This document shows, piece after piece, positions 14,910 through 21,163 of a stretch of DNA of 21,163 bases (positions within the stretch are counted from its first letter, which is position 1; every line of letters begins with the position of its first letter). Source of the stretch: SIG607 sp045590395 (GTDB taxonomy: Bacteria > Bacillota > Clostridia > Oscillospirales > Acutalibacteraceae). The stretch spans positions 1 through 21,163 of the forward strand of contig JAZNQX010000161.1 of assembly GCA_045590395.1 (NCBI GenBank). Reading direction: 5' to 3'. Position numbers and translations under genes: made by a program. The notes beneath the pieces were generated by a model. It worked only from the letters and a program-made list of their open reading frames with translations. It was not told the origin of the DNA and did not search any database.

Positions 14910-15251
14910 TTAAAACATTCCCGGAAGATTAAGACCGCCTGTAATGGCGCCCATTTCTTCCTCGGCAGTTTTTGAAGCAGCCTCAACAGCGGCATTAACC
15001 GCAACGGTTACAAGGTCTTCCAGCATTTCAGCGTCATCAGGGTCTATGATAGACGGGTCAATGGTAAGCTTTTTTATCTTGTGCTTGCCGTCAACAACAG
15101 CAGTAACGGCAGAACCGCCTGCAGTACCTTCGTACTCTCTTTGCTCGAGGTCAGCCTGAAGTGCGGCCATATCCTCCTGCATTTTCTGTGCCTGCTTTAG
15201 CATAGCGTTCATATTTGAAGGTCCGCCGGAATTTGGGATTCTTACTTTCAT
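14910..15251 (-). CDS. ybaB: YbaB/EbfC nucleoid-associated protein
   Basis: A 113-residue DNA-binding dimer of the YbaB/EbfC family. A long N-terminal helix (MLKQAQKMQEDMAALQADLEQ) is followed by EYEGTAGGSAVTAVVDGKHKIKKLTIDP and a Gly-rich end GGLNLPGMF, all standard. GGAGG (15265-15261) supports the first ATG rather than the Met at residues 14 or 17. Gene order dnaX-ybaB-recR is widely conserved. Confidence 0.96.
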   Translation of the reverse strand: MKVRIPNSGGPSNMNAMLKQAQKMQEDMAALQADLEQREYEGTAGGSAVTAVVDGKHKIKKLTIDPSIIDPDDAEMLEDLVTVAVNAAVEAASKTAEEEMGAITGGLNLPGMF

Positions 15252-15253
15252 TA

Positions 15254-16831
15254 TTAATTTCCTCCGTTAAGGTTTATGTTATTTAACTTATCGGCAACCG
15301 CTTTAAGCGGGTCTACACCTGATGAAGTGGGTTTCTTTTTATAGGGGCCAAGCCTGAAGGAGCGGCCAAGCTTTTGTTCGGCAACCTGACGAATAGAGTT
15401 CCTCATTGTATCACTGCTGTTCATCATAGAACGGAACATTGGGTTTTTAGCGTCAATTAAAAGGAATTCACCGTCTATATAAGCCTTAGAGTCATTCAGT
15501 ATACCCATTGCAGGAGGACAGAGCAGGAATACCTCCTCTAAAATTTCCTCCCAACAGCCAACAAGACCGTCATTTACAGCGGGCTTTTCTTCCTCTGTGG
15601 TTTTCTCTATCTCGGCTACTGTTTCGGTTACGGCAGGCTCTTTTATTTCATTAAAGCTTTGTGTCGCAACGGGTACGGTACTGCCTGAGCGCACTGCTTC
15701 TTCAAGAGTGATTATTCTTCTCAGTAAATCGGCAGAGGTGGTACTACTGTCGTCCTTCCCGCAAAGGCGGATAAGCGCCATTTCCATCTGAAGACGGCGG
15801 TTGCCAGACTGCATAGCAGGGAACACCTGCTGTAAAACCTTAAGAGACCACATTATATCGCGGAGAGGAAAAGCTTCTGCCTGAACCTTTAATTTTTCCA
15901 TATGGTCAGGTGAGCATATAATAGGCTTTTTATCACTGCTTACCGTTTTAACTATCATAAGGTCGCGTAAATGCTCGGTAAGCTCATTAAGAAGCCTTAG
16001 TATATCCACCGACGAATTATGAATACTGTCAAGCAGGGAAAGGGCGGCAGAGGCATCTTTATTTTTAATCGCCTCGCATAAATCTATAAGATAATCCTTA
16101 CCTGCCATACCGCAGGCAGAGGAAACGGTTTGCTCGTCAATAACATTGCCCGAGGATATACAAAGGTCTAAAAGACTCAGTGCATCACGCATACCGCCAT
16201 CTGCCGCAGCAGCAATAAGAGTAGCGGCACCGTCGGTGATTTTTATATTTTCTTTATCGGCTATAAGCTTAAGGCGCTGAGTAATAACCTTGCTGTCAAT
16301 ACGATGGAAATCAAAGCGCTGACAGCGTGAGAGTATAGTAGCAGGAAGTTTATGAACTTCGGTTGTAGCCAAAATAAATATTACATGGGCAGGTGGCTCT
16401 TCAAGTGTCTTTAAAAGGGCATTAAAGGCATTGTCGGTGAGCATATGAACCTCGTCAATTATGTAAATTCTGTATTTTGACGAAGCAGGGGCAAAATTAA
16501 CCTGGTCTCTAAGATTTCTGATATCGTCTACACCATTGTTGGAAGCGGCGTCAATTTCAGCAATATCGGTATTTTCACCGTCTAAAAGACTAAGACAGGC
16601 TTCACATTTTCCGCAAGGGTCACCGTTTTCGGCAGATAGGCAGTTTACAGCCTTGGCAAGAATTTTAGCGCAGGTGGTTTTACCTGTGCCTCTTGTACCG
16701 GTAAAAAGATAGGCATGAAAAATTTTATCATTGCTTAACTGATTCTTTAGGGTTTCGGTAATATGCTCCTGACCTACAACCTCTGAAAAGGTAGACGGAC
16801 GGTATTTTCTGTATAATGCCTGATATGCCAA
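15254..16831 (-). CDS. dnaX: DNA polymerase III subunit gamma/tau
   Basis: A 525-residue clamp-loader ATPase. Walker A is GTRGTGKT (45-52), the zinc module uses C64, C73, C76 and C79, Walker B is IIDEVHM (124-130) and the sensor-1 region is ILATTEVHKLP with SRC (168-170) as the arginine-finger motif. The C-terminal third (from about 365) is the variable tau part. The start is TTG at 16831, giving MAYQALYRKYRP, the usual N-terminus; AGAGGGGG lies 8 bases before it. I see no A-rich slippery site of the E. coli type. It follows the SRP RNA, as in Bacillus. Confidence 0.97.
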   Translation of the reverse strand: MAYQALYRKYRPSTFSEVVGQEHITETLKNQLSNDKIFHAYLFTGTRGTGKTTCAKILAKAVNCLSAENGDPCGKCEACLSLLDGENTDIAEIDAASNNGVDDIRNLRDQVNFAPASSKYRIYIIDEVHMLTDNAFNALLKTLEEPPAHVIFILATTEVHKLPATILSRCQRFDFHRIDSKVITQRLKLIADKENIKITDGAATLIAAAADGGMRDALSLLDLCISSGNVIDEQTVSSACGMAGKDYLIDLCEAIKNKDASAALSLLDSIHNSSVDILRLLNELTEHLRDLMIVKTVSSDKKPIICSPDHMEKLKVQAEAFPLRDIMWSLKVLQQVFPAMQSGNRRLQMEMALIRLCGKDDSSTTSADLLRRIITLEEAVRSGSTVPVATQSFNEIKEPAVTETVAEIEKTTEEEKPAVNDGLVGCWEEILEEVFLLCPPAMGILNDSKAYIDGEFLLIDAKNPMFRSMMNSSDTMRNSIRQVAEQKLGRSFRLGPYKKKPTSSGVDPLKAVADKLNNINLNGGN

Positions 16832-16859
16832 AATTTTTACCCCCTCTTATAAATTAAAA

Positions 16860-16997
16860 TGTACCCGAGTGTACGAATGGACCGATTTACTGCGGCGCAC
16901 GAAAAAATCCACTTAATGCTGCTCGGTTCCCCGCCTGACATGGTTCATGGCATTCCGTCGCACAGGACCCGCCCATTCGCACACTCGGATACACATC
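16860..16997 (-). ncRNA. ffs: Signal recognition particle RNA (small bacterial type)
   Basis: About 135 bases on the minus strand forming one long hairpin. TGTATCCGAGTG (16993-16982) pairs with CACTCGGGTACA (16871-16860), and GCGAATGG pairs with CCATTCG further in. The apex has the Ffh-binding domain: loop GTCAGG and AGCAGC around a GGAA tetraloop capped by CGG/CCG. The Alu-domain half of the larger Bacillus scRNA is absent, so this is the small class, slightly longer than E. coli 4.5S. The 5' end near 16997 is set from the promoter. Confidence 0.93.
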
Positions 16998-17003
16998 TGC
17001 TTT

Positions 17004-17032
17004 ATTATATACTATTTATAATAAATTTACAA
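17004..17032 (-). promoter_or_regulatory. Promoter of SRP RNA and the dnaX unit
   Basis: TTGTAA (17032-17027), 17 bases, then TATAAT (17009-17004) on the minus strand. No other promoter is obvious before dnaX and no terminator lies between the RNA and dnaX, so read-through into dnaX-ybaB-recR is likely. Confidence 0.8.
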
Positions 17033-17049
17033 GTATAAATTTAAAAGGG

Positions 17050-17078
17050 TTGAATAGTCAGCAAAAATTTGTTATAAT
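17050..17078 (+). promoter_or_regulatory. Promoter of the Nudix-RING-yjjG unit
   Basis: TTGAAT (17050-17055), 17 bases, then TATAAT (17073-17078). It stands back to back with the SRP promoter. AAAGGA near 17100-17105 is the ribosome site for ATG 17116. Confidence 0.8.
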
Positions 17079-17115
17079 ATATTTCAAGTTAAGATAAAAA
17101 AAAGGAACACCGAAA

Positions 17116-17637
17116 ATGGAAAAATGGGATATACTTGATTCCACCGGTAAAATTACCGGCAAAACGGCTGTTCGCGGTAAGTATTTTATGCGCCCCGGTG
17201 AATACCATCTGGTTGTGCATATATGGGTAGTGTCGGATAAGGGAGAATTACTTATTCAGAAAAGAAGCAAAAATAAAAAGTTGATGCCTGGTGAGTGGGC
17301 TGCTACAGGCGGCTCGGCGATGTCGGGCGAAACTTCTTTTTGCGCTGCTCAGCGTGAACTGCTTGAAGAACTTGGAATAAACTGTACACAGCGCTTTTGT
17401 AAAAAAATGGCGCGCATTAAGAAAAGAAATTCTTTTGTAGATATCTGGTTTACAAAAAGCAATGCTGATGTTTCTTCACTGACCTTGCAGTCAAGTGAGG
17501 TAGACGAAGCGCGTTGGGTAAGCGAAGCAGAGCTTCGCGCTATGGTAGAAAACAAAGAATTTCATAATTACGGAAAAGAATATTTTGAAATGATTTTCCG
17601 CTACGCAAAGGAATATTGTAATGAGTTTGGAAATTAA
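17116..17637 (+). CDS. Nudix hydrolase
   Basis: A 173-residue soluble enzyme that hydrolyses a nucleoside diphosphate linked to another group X. The Nudix box is complete: G66, E72, R80-E81, E84-E85 and G87 in GGSAMSGETSFCAAQRELLE and following. The N-terminal part (WDILDSTGKITGKTAVRG, then HLVVHIWVV) resembles the IDI-like/YfcD-type Nudix subgroup. The substrate cannot be named. It is first of a four-gene unit; the next gene starts 17 bases before this one stops. Confidence 0.94.
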   Translation: MEKWDILDSTGKITGKTAVRGKYFMRPGEYHLVVHIWVVSDKGELLIQKRSKNKKLMPGEWAATGGSAMSGETSFCAAQRELLEELGINCTQRFCKKMARIKKRNSFVDIWFTKSNADVSSLTLQSSEVDEARWVSEAELRAMVENKEFHNYGKEYFEMIFRYAKEYCNEFGN

Positions 17638-18547
17638 AGGCGAAAGCTGTCCTATCTGTAAGGCATATCTTTTTGAGGATGACGATATAGCAGTGTGTCC
17701 TGCCTGCGGCGCACCTCACCACAGAGGATGCTTTGTAAATGCAAAAAGGTGCGGAATGGAAGAACTGCACGGCACCGATATGCAGTACGATAAGGTTAAA
17801 AAAGAAAAAGAGGAAGTAAAGGAAACTCCCGAGGAAGAAAAAAAGCAAGAAGATGATATTCTTATTGAATGTCCGTCCTGTCACAACAGATACAGTATAA
17901 AAGATTCTCACTGTAGTAACTGCGGTACGCAGAATATTTACAGTAAACCTGCCTTTATTGGTGTTGATTTTCTGGGCGGTGTAAATAAAGATACCGACCT
18001 TGGCAACGGCCATACCGCAGAAAAGGTAAGAAACTTCGTTGCTGTTGGCACCGACCGAGTAATACCTAAGTTTTTAAAGTTTAAAAACGGTAAAAAGACA
18101 GGCTTTTCTTTATGGAGCTTTCTTTTTCCTGCGGCTAAATTTGCCAGTCGAAAAATGTATAAAGAGGCTGTACTTGCAGGTGTTATTGAAATTGCGGCGG
18201 TACTGCTTATGCTACCCCTTTCAAAGATTATAGGCACAGGAGATTTTGAGAATTACGCCGAACTTTATATGTCTATTTATGAAGGCAATAATATTAAGCC
18301 ATTTTTACTGGCTACAATAGGAAGTTTTGTTTCTCTTGCCCTTATGCTGCTGTGCGGTTTGTTTGCCGACCGTTTTTACTATAATCACGTACTGGAAAAA
18401 CTAAGCGAAATTGACGGTGAAGTAATCAGCGATGAAGAAAAATTTGCCCTTTACCGTAAAAAAGGCGGAATGAGTTTACTTGCCTTTTTAATTGCCCTGT
18501 TTGCAGTACAGTATCTTCCAAGTATAATTTTTGCTTTTATTCAATAA
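17621..18547 (+). CDS. Membrane protein with prokaryotic RING-like and zinc-ribbon domains
   Basis: A 308-residue protein. The N-terminus has a RING-like cross-brace pattern: C10-PI-C13, C26-PA-C29, H33-H34, C37 and C44, with CPACGAPHHRGCF typical of prokaryotic RING finger families. A charged Lys/Glu stretch (57-78) leads to a zinc ribbon, C84, C87, C98 and C101. Residues 117-180 (LGGVNKDTDLGNG, then FSLWSFLFPAAKFASRKMYKEA) resemble a DUF2628-like juxtamembrane part. Three membrane helices follow at about 185-204, 228-249 and 286-305. Bacterial RING-like domains do not imply ubiquitin ligation; this may be only a metal-binding cytosolic module. The start lies inside the Nudix gene, with AAGGAA before ATG 17621. 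Confidence 0.85.
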   Translation: MSLEIKGESCPICKAYLFEDDDIAVCPACGAPHHRGCFVNAKRCGMEELHGTDMQYDKVKKEKEEVKETPEEEKKQEDDILIECPSCHNRYSIKDSHCSNCGTQNIYSKPAFIGVDFLGGVNKDTDLGNGHTAEKVRNFVAVGTDRVIPKFLKFKNGKKTGFSLWSFLFPAAKFASRKMYKEAVLAGVIEIAAVLLMLPLSKIIGTGDFENYAELYMSIYEGNNIKPFLLATIGSFVSLALMLLCGLFADRFYYNHVLEKLSEIDGEVISDEEKFALYRKKGGMSLLAFLIALFAVQYLPSIIFAFIQ

Positions 18548-18559
18548 GGAGGTAGACCT

Positions 18560-18805
18560 ATGAAGGTATGTAATGCCTGTAAAACTGAAAATGCAGATGA
18601 CTATATTTACTGTATAAACTGCGGAAATGTGCTGGGTACGGTAAAAAAGCAGGAAACACCCGTAGCGGCGCCTGCTGTTTCGCTGGTGCCTGTGGTTATT
18701 ATGCTGCCTTCTCCCGAAAACCCCTATGTTAACACTCCTCAAACGGTGTATGTCACCCCTGCGCAAAAGGCGGCGATAGATACTGTTATGGGAGGAACTG
18801 AATGA
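18560..18805 (+). CDS. Small zinc-ribbon protein
   Basis: An 81-residue protein with an N-terminal zinc ribbon (C4, C7, C18, C21 in CNACKTENADDYIYCINCG) and a Pro/Ala/Val-rich tail (36-70) with no clear fold. AAGGAGG at 18546-18552 precedes ATG 18560. The TGA stop overlaps the next ATG as ATGA (18802-18805), showing coupling to yjjG. Function is unknown; such ribbons often mediate protein or nucleic acid contacts. Confidence 0.85.
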   Translation: MKVCNACKTENADDYIYCINCGNVLGTVKKQETPVAAPAVSLVPVVIMLPSPENPYVNTPQTVYVTPAQKAAIDTVMGGTE

Positions 18806-19470
18806 AAAAGTATACCACCCTACTGTTTGACCTTGACAATACTCTGCTTGACTTTACAAAAGCAGAGTATCTTTGTATAAGAGAGCTTTTTAAAATAAAT
18901 TCCTTGCCCTATGATGATAAGGCGGTTAATTTATATAGTGAAATTAACGACAGATACTGGAAAGCCTATGAGCGTGGCGAAATAAAGGCAGAGGGCATAT
19001 ATGTTAACCGTTTTGTTACCTTCGGTCAGGAAATGGGCGTAGAGGTAGACGGAGAGGCGCTTTTTGCAGGGTATTCAAAGCTGCTGTCAAAATGCACCGT
19101 TAAAAAACCGTGTTGCGACGAAATACTTGATTACTGTAAGGATAAAGGCTATGATATAGCCATTACTACAAACGGCCTTGCCTTTAATCAGCATAGCAGA
19201 ATAAAGCTTTCGGGTATAATAAACTACATATCCCACACCTTTATATCTGAAGAATTAGGCGCTCAGAAGCCCGAAAAAGCCTTTTTTGACAGAGTGCTAA
19301 GCAAAATTTGCGAAAAGGATAAGTCAAAGGTGCTGGTTATTGGCGATTCGGTGACCTCTGATATAAAGGGCGCTGTGAATGCAGGGCTTGACAGTTGCTT
19401 TATTGGCGAAAAAGACTGTGAGGCAACATATAAAATCAAAAACCTTGAGGAACTAAAAAATATCATTTAA
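18802..19470 (+). CDS. yjjG: YjjG-type HAD nucleotidase
   Basis: A 222-residue HAD-superfamily phosphatase close to the YjjG/YfnB group, which removes phosphate from non-canonical pyrimidine nucleotides (house-cleaning). Motif I is FDLDNTLLDF (D10, D12), motif II ITTNG (121-125), motif III the K156 in GAQKPEKAFF and motif IV GDSVTSDIKG (181-190) with D182 and D187. The cap domain lies between residues 18 and 90. Pairing with a Nudix hydrolase in one operon fits nucleotide-pool cleaning. The unit ends at a strong terminator. Confidence 0.92.
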   Translation: MKKYTTLLFDLDNTLLDFTKAEYLCIRELFKINSLPYDDKAVNLYSEINDRYWKAYERGEIKAEGIYVNRFVTFGQEMGVEVDGEALFAGYSKLLSKCTVKKPCCDEILDYCKDKGYDIAITTNGLAFNQHSRIKLSGIINYISHTFISEELGAQKPEKAFFDRVLSKICEKDKSKVLVIGDSVTSDIKGAVNAGLDSCFIGEKDCEATYKIKNLEELKNII

Positions 19471-19503
19471 AAGCGAAGCGACGGCTTCGCTTTTCTTTTT
19501 TTG
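19469..19503 (+). terminator. Intrinsic terminator after yjjG
   Basis: The stem AAAAGCGAAGC (19469-19479) pairs with GCTTCGCTTTT (19484-19494) around GACG. A T-run follows. A perfect TATAAT (19506-19511) begins right after the T-tract and could be a -10 box for the next genes. Confidence 0.92.
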
Positions 19504-19521
19504 GTTATAATAAAATGTGAG

Positions 19522-19884
19522 GTGATAATTATTAAAAAGTTTTTAAAAAATGCTTTTTTCGGTGCCCTTATAGGTGTTATAAACGGACTGTTCGGGGCAG
19601 GGGGCGGAATGATAGCAGTGCCGCTTCTTAAAAAAAGCGGTTTAGAGCAAAAGAAGGCGCACGCCAACGCCGTTGCCGTTATTCTGCCTATATCACTTGT
19701 CAGCGCTATACTTTATGTAATACGGGGTAATGTGGCTATAAGGGACGCTTTGCCCTTTATTCCGTCGGGTGTAATAGGCTCGGTTATTGCGGTGTTTTTA
19801 ATGCAGAAAATTTCCCCCGTTATTTTAAAAATAGTTTTCGGCGGTTTTATGGTATGGGCAGGAGTAAGGATGCTGATGAGATAA
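19522..19884 (+). CDS. Half-size TauE/SafE permease, N-terminal half
   Basis: A small membrane protein with about four helices, equal to one half of a TauE/SafE (DUF81) permease; full-length members have about 250 residues in two repeats and export sulfite, sulfoacetate or similar anions. The signature GLFGAGGGMIAVPLL comes right after a basic start KKFLKN. The start codon is uncertain. TTG 19501 lies at the end of the terminator T-tract. GTG 19522 falls inside GAGGTGAT (19519-19526), the only Shine-Dalgarno sequence. ATT 19531, 4 bases after that site, gives the natural KKFLKN start. I set the nearest canonical start here. The stop TAA abuts the next ATG. Confidence 0.85.
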   Translation: MIIIKKFLKNAFFGALIGVINGLFGAGGGMIAVPLLKKSGLEQKKAHANAVAVILPISLVSAILYVIRGNVAIRDALPFIPSGVIGSVIAVFLMQKISPVILKIVFGGFMVWAGVRMLMR

Positions 19885-20280
19885 ATGGATTTAATTAAAA
19901 TTATAGCAGGGCTTTTGTCGGGTATTATCGGCGGAATGGGGCTTGGCGGCGGCGCGGTACTGCTTATTTACCTCAGGGTTTTTGAGGATACCGAGCAACT
20001 GAATGCTCAGGGTATAAATCTGCTTTTCTTTTTGCCTATAGGTCTTACGGCGGTGATTATCTATGCAGTAAAAAAACAGATAAAATGGAAAACCGTTATT
20101 CCCATATCCCTTTTCGGAGTAGCGGGAGTTTTCGGCGGAATAATGCTTACAAAGGCGATAGGCGGAGAGTTTTTAGGCAAAATTTTTGCCGTTTTTCTTA
20201 TAATTTTAGGCCTTTGCGAAATAATTAAAGGTTTCCACTTGAAAGTGAAGAAGAAGTGTGGTAATATAAAAAAAGAATAA
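19885..20280 (+). CDS. Half-size TauE/SafE permease, C-terminal half
   Basis: A 131-residue protein with about four membrane helices and the same glycine signature, GGMGLGGGAVLLIYLRV (16-32). It corresponds to the second repeat of a TauE/SafE permease. Its ATG directly follows the previous stop (TAAATG), so the two are surely coupled and probably form a heterodimer. The C-terminus is Lys-rich (FHLKVKKK), placing it in the cytoplasm by the positive-inside rule. It has its own start codon and a different N-terminus, so this is not simply a recent stop mutation. Substrate unknown. Confidence 0.88.
   Translation: MDLIKIIAGLLSGIIGGMGLGGGAVLLIYLRVFEDTEQLNAQGINLLFFLPIGLTAVIIYAVKKQIKWKTVIPISLFGVAGVFGGIMLTKAIGGEFLGKIFAVFLIILGLCEIIKGFHLKVKKKCGNIKKE
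20239..20267 (+). promoter_or_regulatory. Candidate promoter of lexA
   Basis: TTGAAA (20239-20244), 17 bases, then TAATAT (20262-20267), located in the 3' end of the preceding permease gene. The predicted start near 20274 falls on the LexA box. Confidence 0.55.
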
Positions 20281-20287
20281 ATGTTCG
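20274..20287 (+). promoter_or_regulatory. Candidate LexA (SOS) box
   Basis: AGAATAAATGTTCG matches 11 of 14 positions of the Gram-positive LexA site CGAACATATGTTCG, with the right half GTTCG exact. It lies at the predicted lexA transcription start, 15 bases before the ATG, where bound LexA would block its own gene. Confidence 0.6.
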
Positions 20288-20302
20288 TGGGGGAGATGCC
20301 TT

Positions 20303-20890
20303 ATGTCAAGAGAGCCTTTAAATGAAAAGCAGGAAAAGGTTTACCGTTATCTTGTATCAAGTATGGCAGAAGGGCTGCCGCCAACTGTCAGGGAAATATG
20401 CAGCTACTGTGCTATAAAGTCTACCTCTACCGTTCACGGTATACTGGATAGCCTTGAAGAAAAGGGATATATTGTTCGCGATAGTCGTTCTTCCCGCGCT
20501 ATAAGAATTGCCGATAATATTGCCGCCGCAAGAGTGCCCGTTGTAGGCAGAGTTACTGCAGGTCAGCCTATTTTGGCGGTTGAACAGATAGAGGATTATA
20601 TTCCTTATCCTACAAAGGATGCTGAGGGGCTTTTTGCGCTTCGCGTTGAAGGTCTTTCCATGAGAGATGCAGGTATACTTGACGGCGATATAGTTGTTGC
20701 GGATAAAAATGCAGGGTACAGAAATGGTGATATAATCATTGGTATGGACGGTGACGAAGCTACCGTTAAGCGCCTTCTCATAAAAAACGGACAGGTGATT
20801 TTTATGCCCGAAAACCCTGATTTTGACCCCATATACCCCGAAAACCCGTCGGTGCTTGGAAAAGTTATAGGAAGCTATAGGAAGTACTAA
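20303..20890 (+). CDS. lexA: SOS repressor LexA
   Basis: A 195-residue repressor of DNA-damage genes that cleaves itself when RecA is activated. The winged HTH spans 1-65 (PPTVREICSYCAIKSTSTVHGILDSL). The cleavage site is A86-G87 in GRVTAGQPI. The catalytic dyad is S119 (VEGLSMRDAGI; the commoner form is GDSM, here GLSM) and K156 (ATVKRLL). Length is slightly shorter than E. coli LexA. GGGGGAG (20289-20295) lies 7 bases before ATG 20303. rnhA follows after one base. Confidence 0.96.
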   Translation: MSREPLNEKQEKVYRYLVSSMAEGLPPTVREICSYCAIKSTSTVHGILDSLEEKGYIVRDSRSSRAIRIADNIAAARVPVVGRVTAGQPILAVEQIEDYIPYPTKDAEGLFALRVEGLSMRDAGILDGDIVVADKNAGYRNGDIIIGMDGDEATVKRLLIKNGQVIFMPENPDFDPIYPENPSVLGKVIGSYRKY

Positions 20891-20891
20891 T

Positions 20892-21163
20892 ATGAAAAGT
20901 ATTGAAATTTTTACAGACGGCGCCTGTTCGGGTAATCCGGGCCCTGGTGGTTGGGGCGCGGTGCTGAGATATAACGGCGTTGAAAAAGAACTCTCAGGCG
21001 GAGAAAAGGAAACTACAAATAACCGTATGGAGCTTACTGCCGCCATTCAGGCGCTGAAAGCCCTTAAAGAGCCCTGTAAGGTAACCCTTACTACCGATTC
21101 TAAATATTTGTCCGACGGTATTACAAAGGGCTGGGCAAAGCAGTGGCAGAAAAACGGTTGGCG
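20892..21163 (+). CDS. rnhA: Ribonuclease HI, 3' end cut by window
   Basis: The first 90 residues of RNase HI, which degrades RNA in RNA-DNA hybrids. Catalytic residues visible are D9 in IFTDGACSGNPGPGGWG, E47 in NNRMELTAA and D69 in LTTDSKYL; the last acidic residue lies beyond the edge. There is no N-terminal hybrid-binding domain. It begins one base after lexA stops, with AGGAAG as ribosome site, so it is in the lexA transcript. Confidence 0.95.
   Translation, partial: MKSIEIFTDGACSGNPGPGGWGAVLRYNGVEKELSGGEKETTNNRMELTAAIQALKALKEPCKVTLTTDSKYLSDGITKGWAKQWQKNGW

Noticed and set aside
15254..16831. Programmed frameshift in dnaX
   Set aside because: No A-AAA-AAG type slippery heptamer with stimulatory hairpin was found; the frame is open to a normal C-terminus.
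20357..21046. Minus-strand frame of 229 codons opposite lexA and rnhA
   Set aside because: Both plus-strand genes have full catalytic motifs and ribosome sites; the antisense product has no family-like feature.
1..21163. CRISPR array, transposase, integrase, tRNA or rRNA
   Set aside because: No regularly spaced short repeats, no recombinase motifs and no cloverleaf with TTCRANNC was seen on reading both strands.

Overview
The window reads as chromosomal, core-genome DNA from a low-to-moderate GC anaerobic Firmicute. The best fit is class Clostridia, in the Ruminococcaceae/Oscillospirales neighbourhood; this is inferred from protein flavour and gene order, not from a search. Supporting signs are strong AGGAGG-type ribosome sites, many TTGACA-17-TATAAT promoters, the order SRP RNA-dnaX-ybaB-recR, a class II GalT, Gram-positive style LexA and DUF896 proteins, and a secreted protein that joins a cohesin-like domain to the apparent first residues of a dockerin.

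Layout. (1) 1-1476, minus: the N-terminal 492 residues of a secreted cohesin/Ig-repeat protein, cut by the window edge, behind a perfect consensus promoter. (2) 1560-7098, minus: a tight operon nrdR-gltX-glnS-nif3-AEC transporter. Its promoter carries a match to the core of the NrdR box between the -35 and -10 elements. (3) 7239-7832, plus: a cyclophilin, closed by a bidirectional terminator. (4) 7956-8865: a small accessory island with a SLOG-like Rossmann protein (minus) divergent from an XRE repressor (plus), with a palindrome in the shared region. (5) 8957-9283, minus: RNase P RNA with its own promoter. (6) 9363-10991, plus: a two-lobed P-loop ATPase (PRK06851-like) and a Ser-rich membrane-anchored protein. 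(7) 11031-14012, minus: a beta-lactamase-fold serine hydrolase and a class II GalT. (8) 14099-16997, minus: SRP RNA, dnaX, ybaB, recR and a DUF896 protein, the conserved replication/repair cluster. (9) 17116-19470, plus: Nudix hydrolase, a RING/zinc-ribbon membrane protein, a small zinc-ribbon protein and a YjjG-type HAD nucleotidase, coupled by overlaps or short gaps. (10) 19522-20280, plus: two half-size TauE/SafE proteins with a direct stop/start junction. (11) 20303-21163, plus: lexA with a likely autoregulatory SOS box, then rnhA cut by the window edge.

Most of the window is ordinary housekeeping: translation (GluRS, GlnRS, RNase P, SRP), replication and repair (DnaX, RecR, YbaB, LexA, RNase HI), dNTP control (NrdR) and nucleotide clean-up (Nudix, YjjG). 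The points most worth a second look are the cohesin plus presumed dockerin protein, the divergent SLOG/XRE pair, the split TauE/SafE pair whose first gene seems to start at ATT or another non-ATG codon, the RING-like membrane protein, the duplicated ATPase with a decayed second P-loop, and two predicted autoregulatory sites (NrdR box, LexA box). No transposase, integrase, tRNA, CRISPR array or phage gene was seen, and no stretch over 300 bases is left unexplained.
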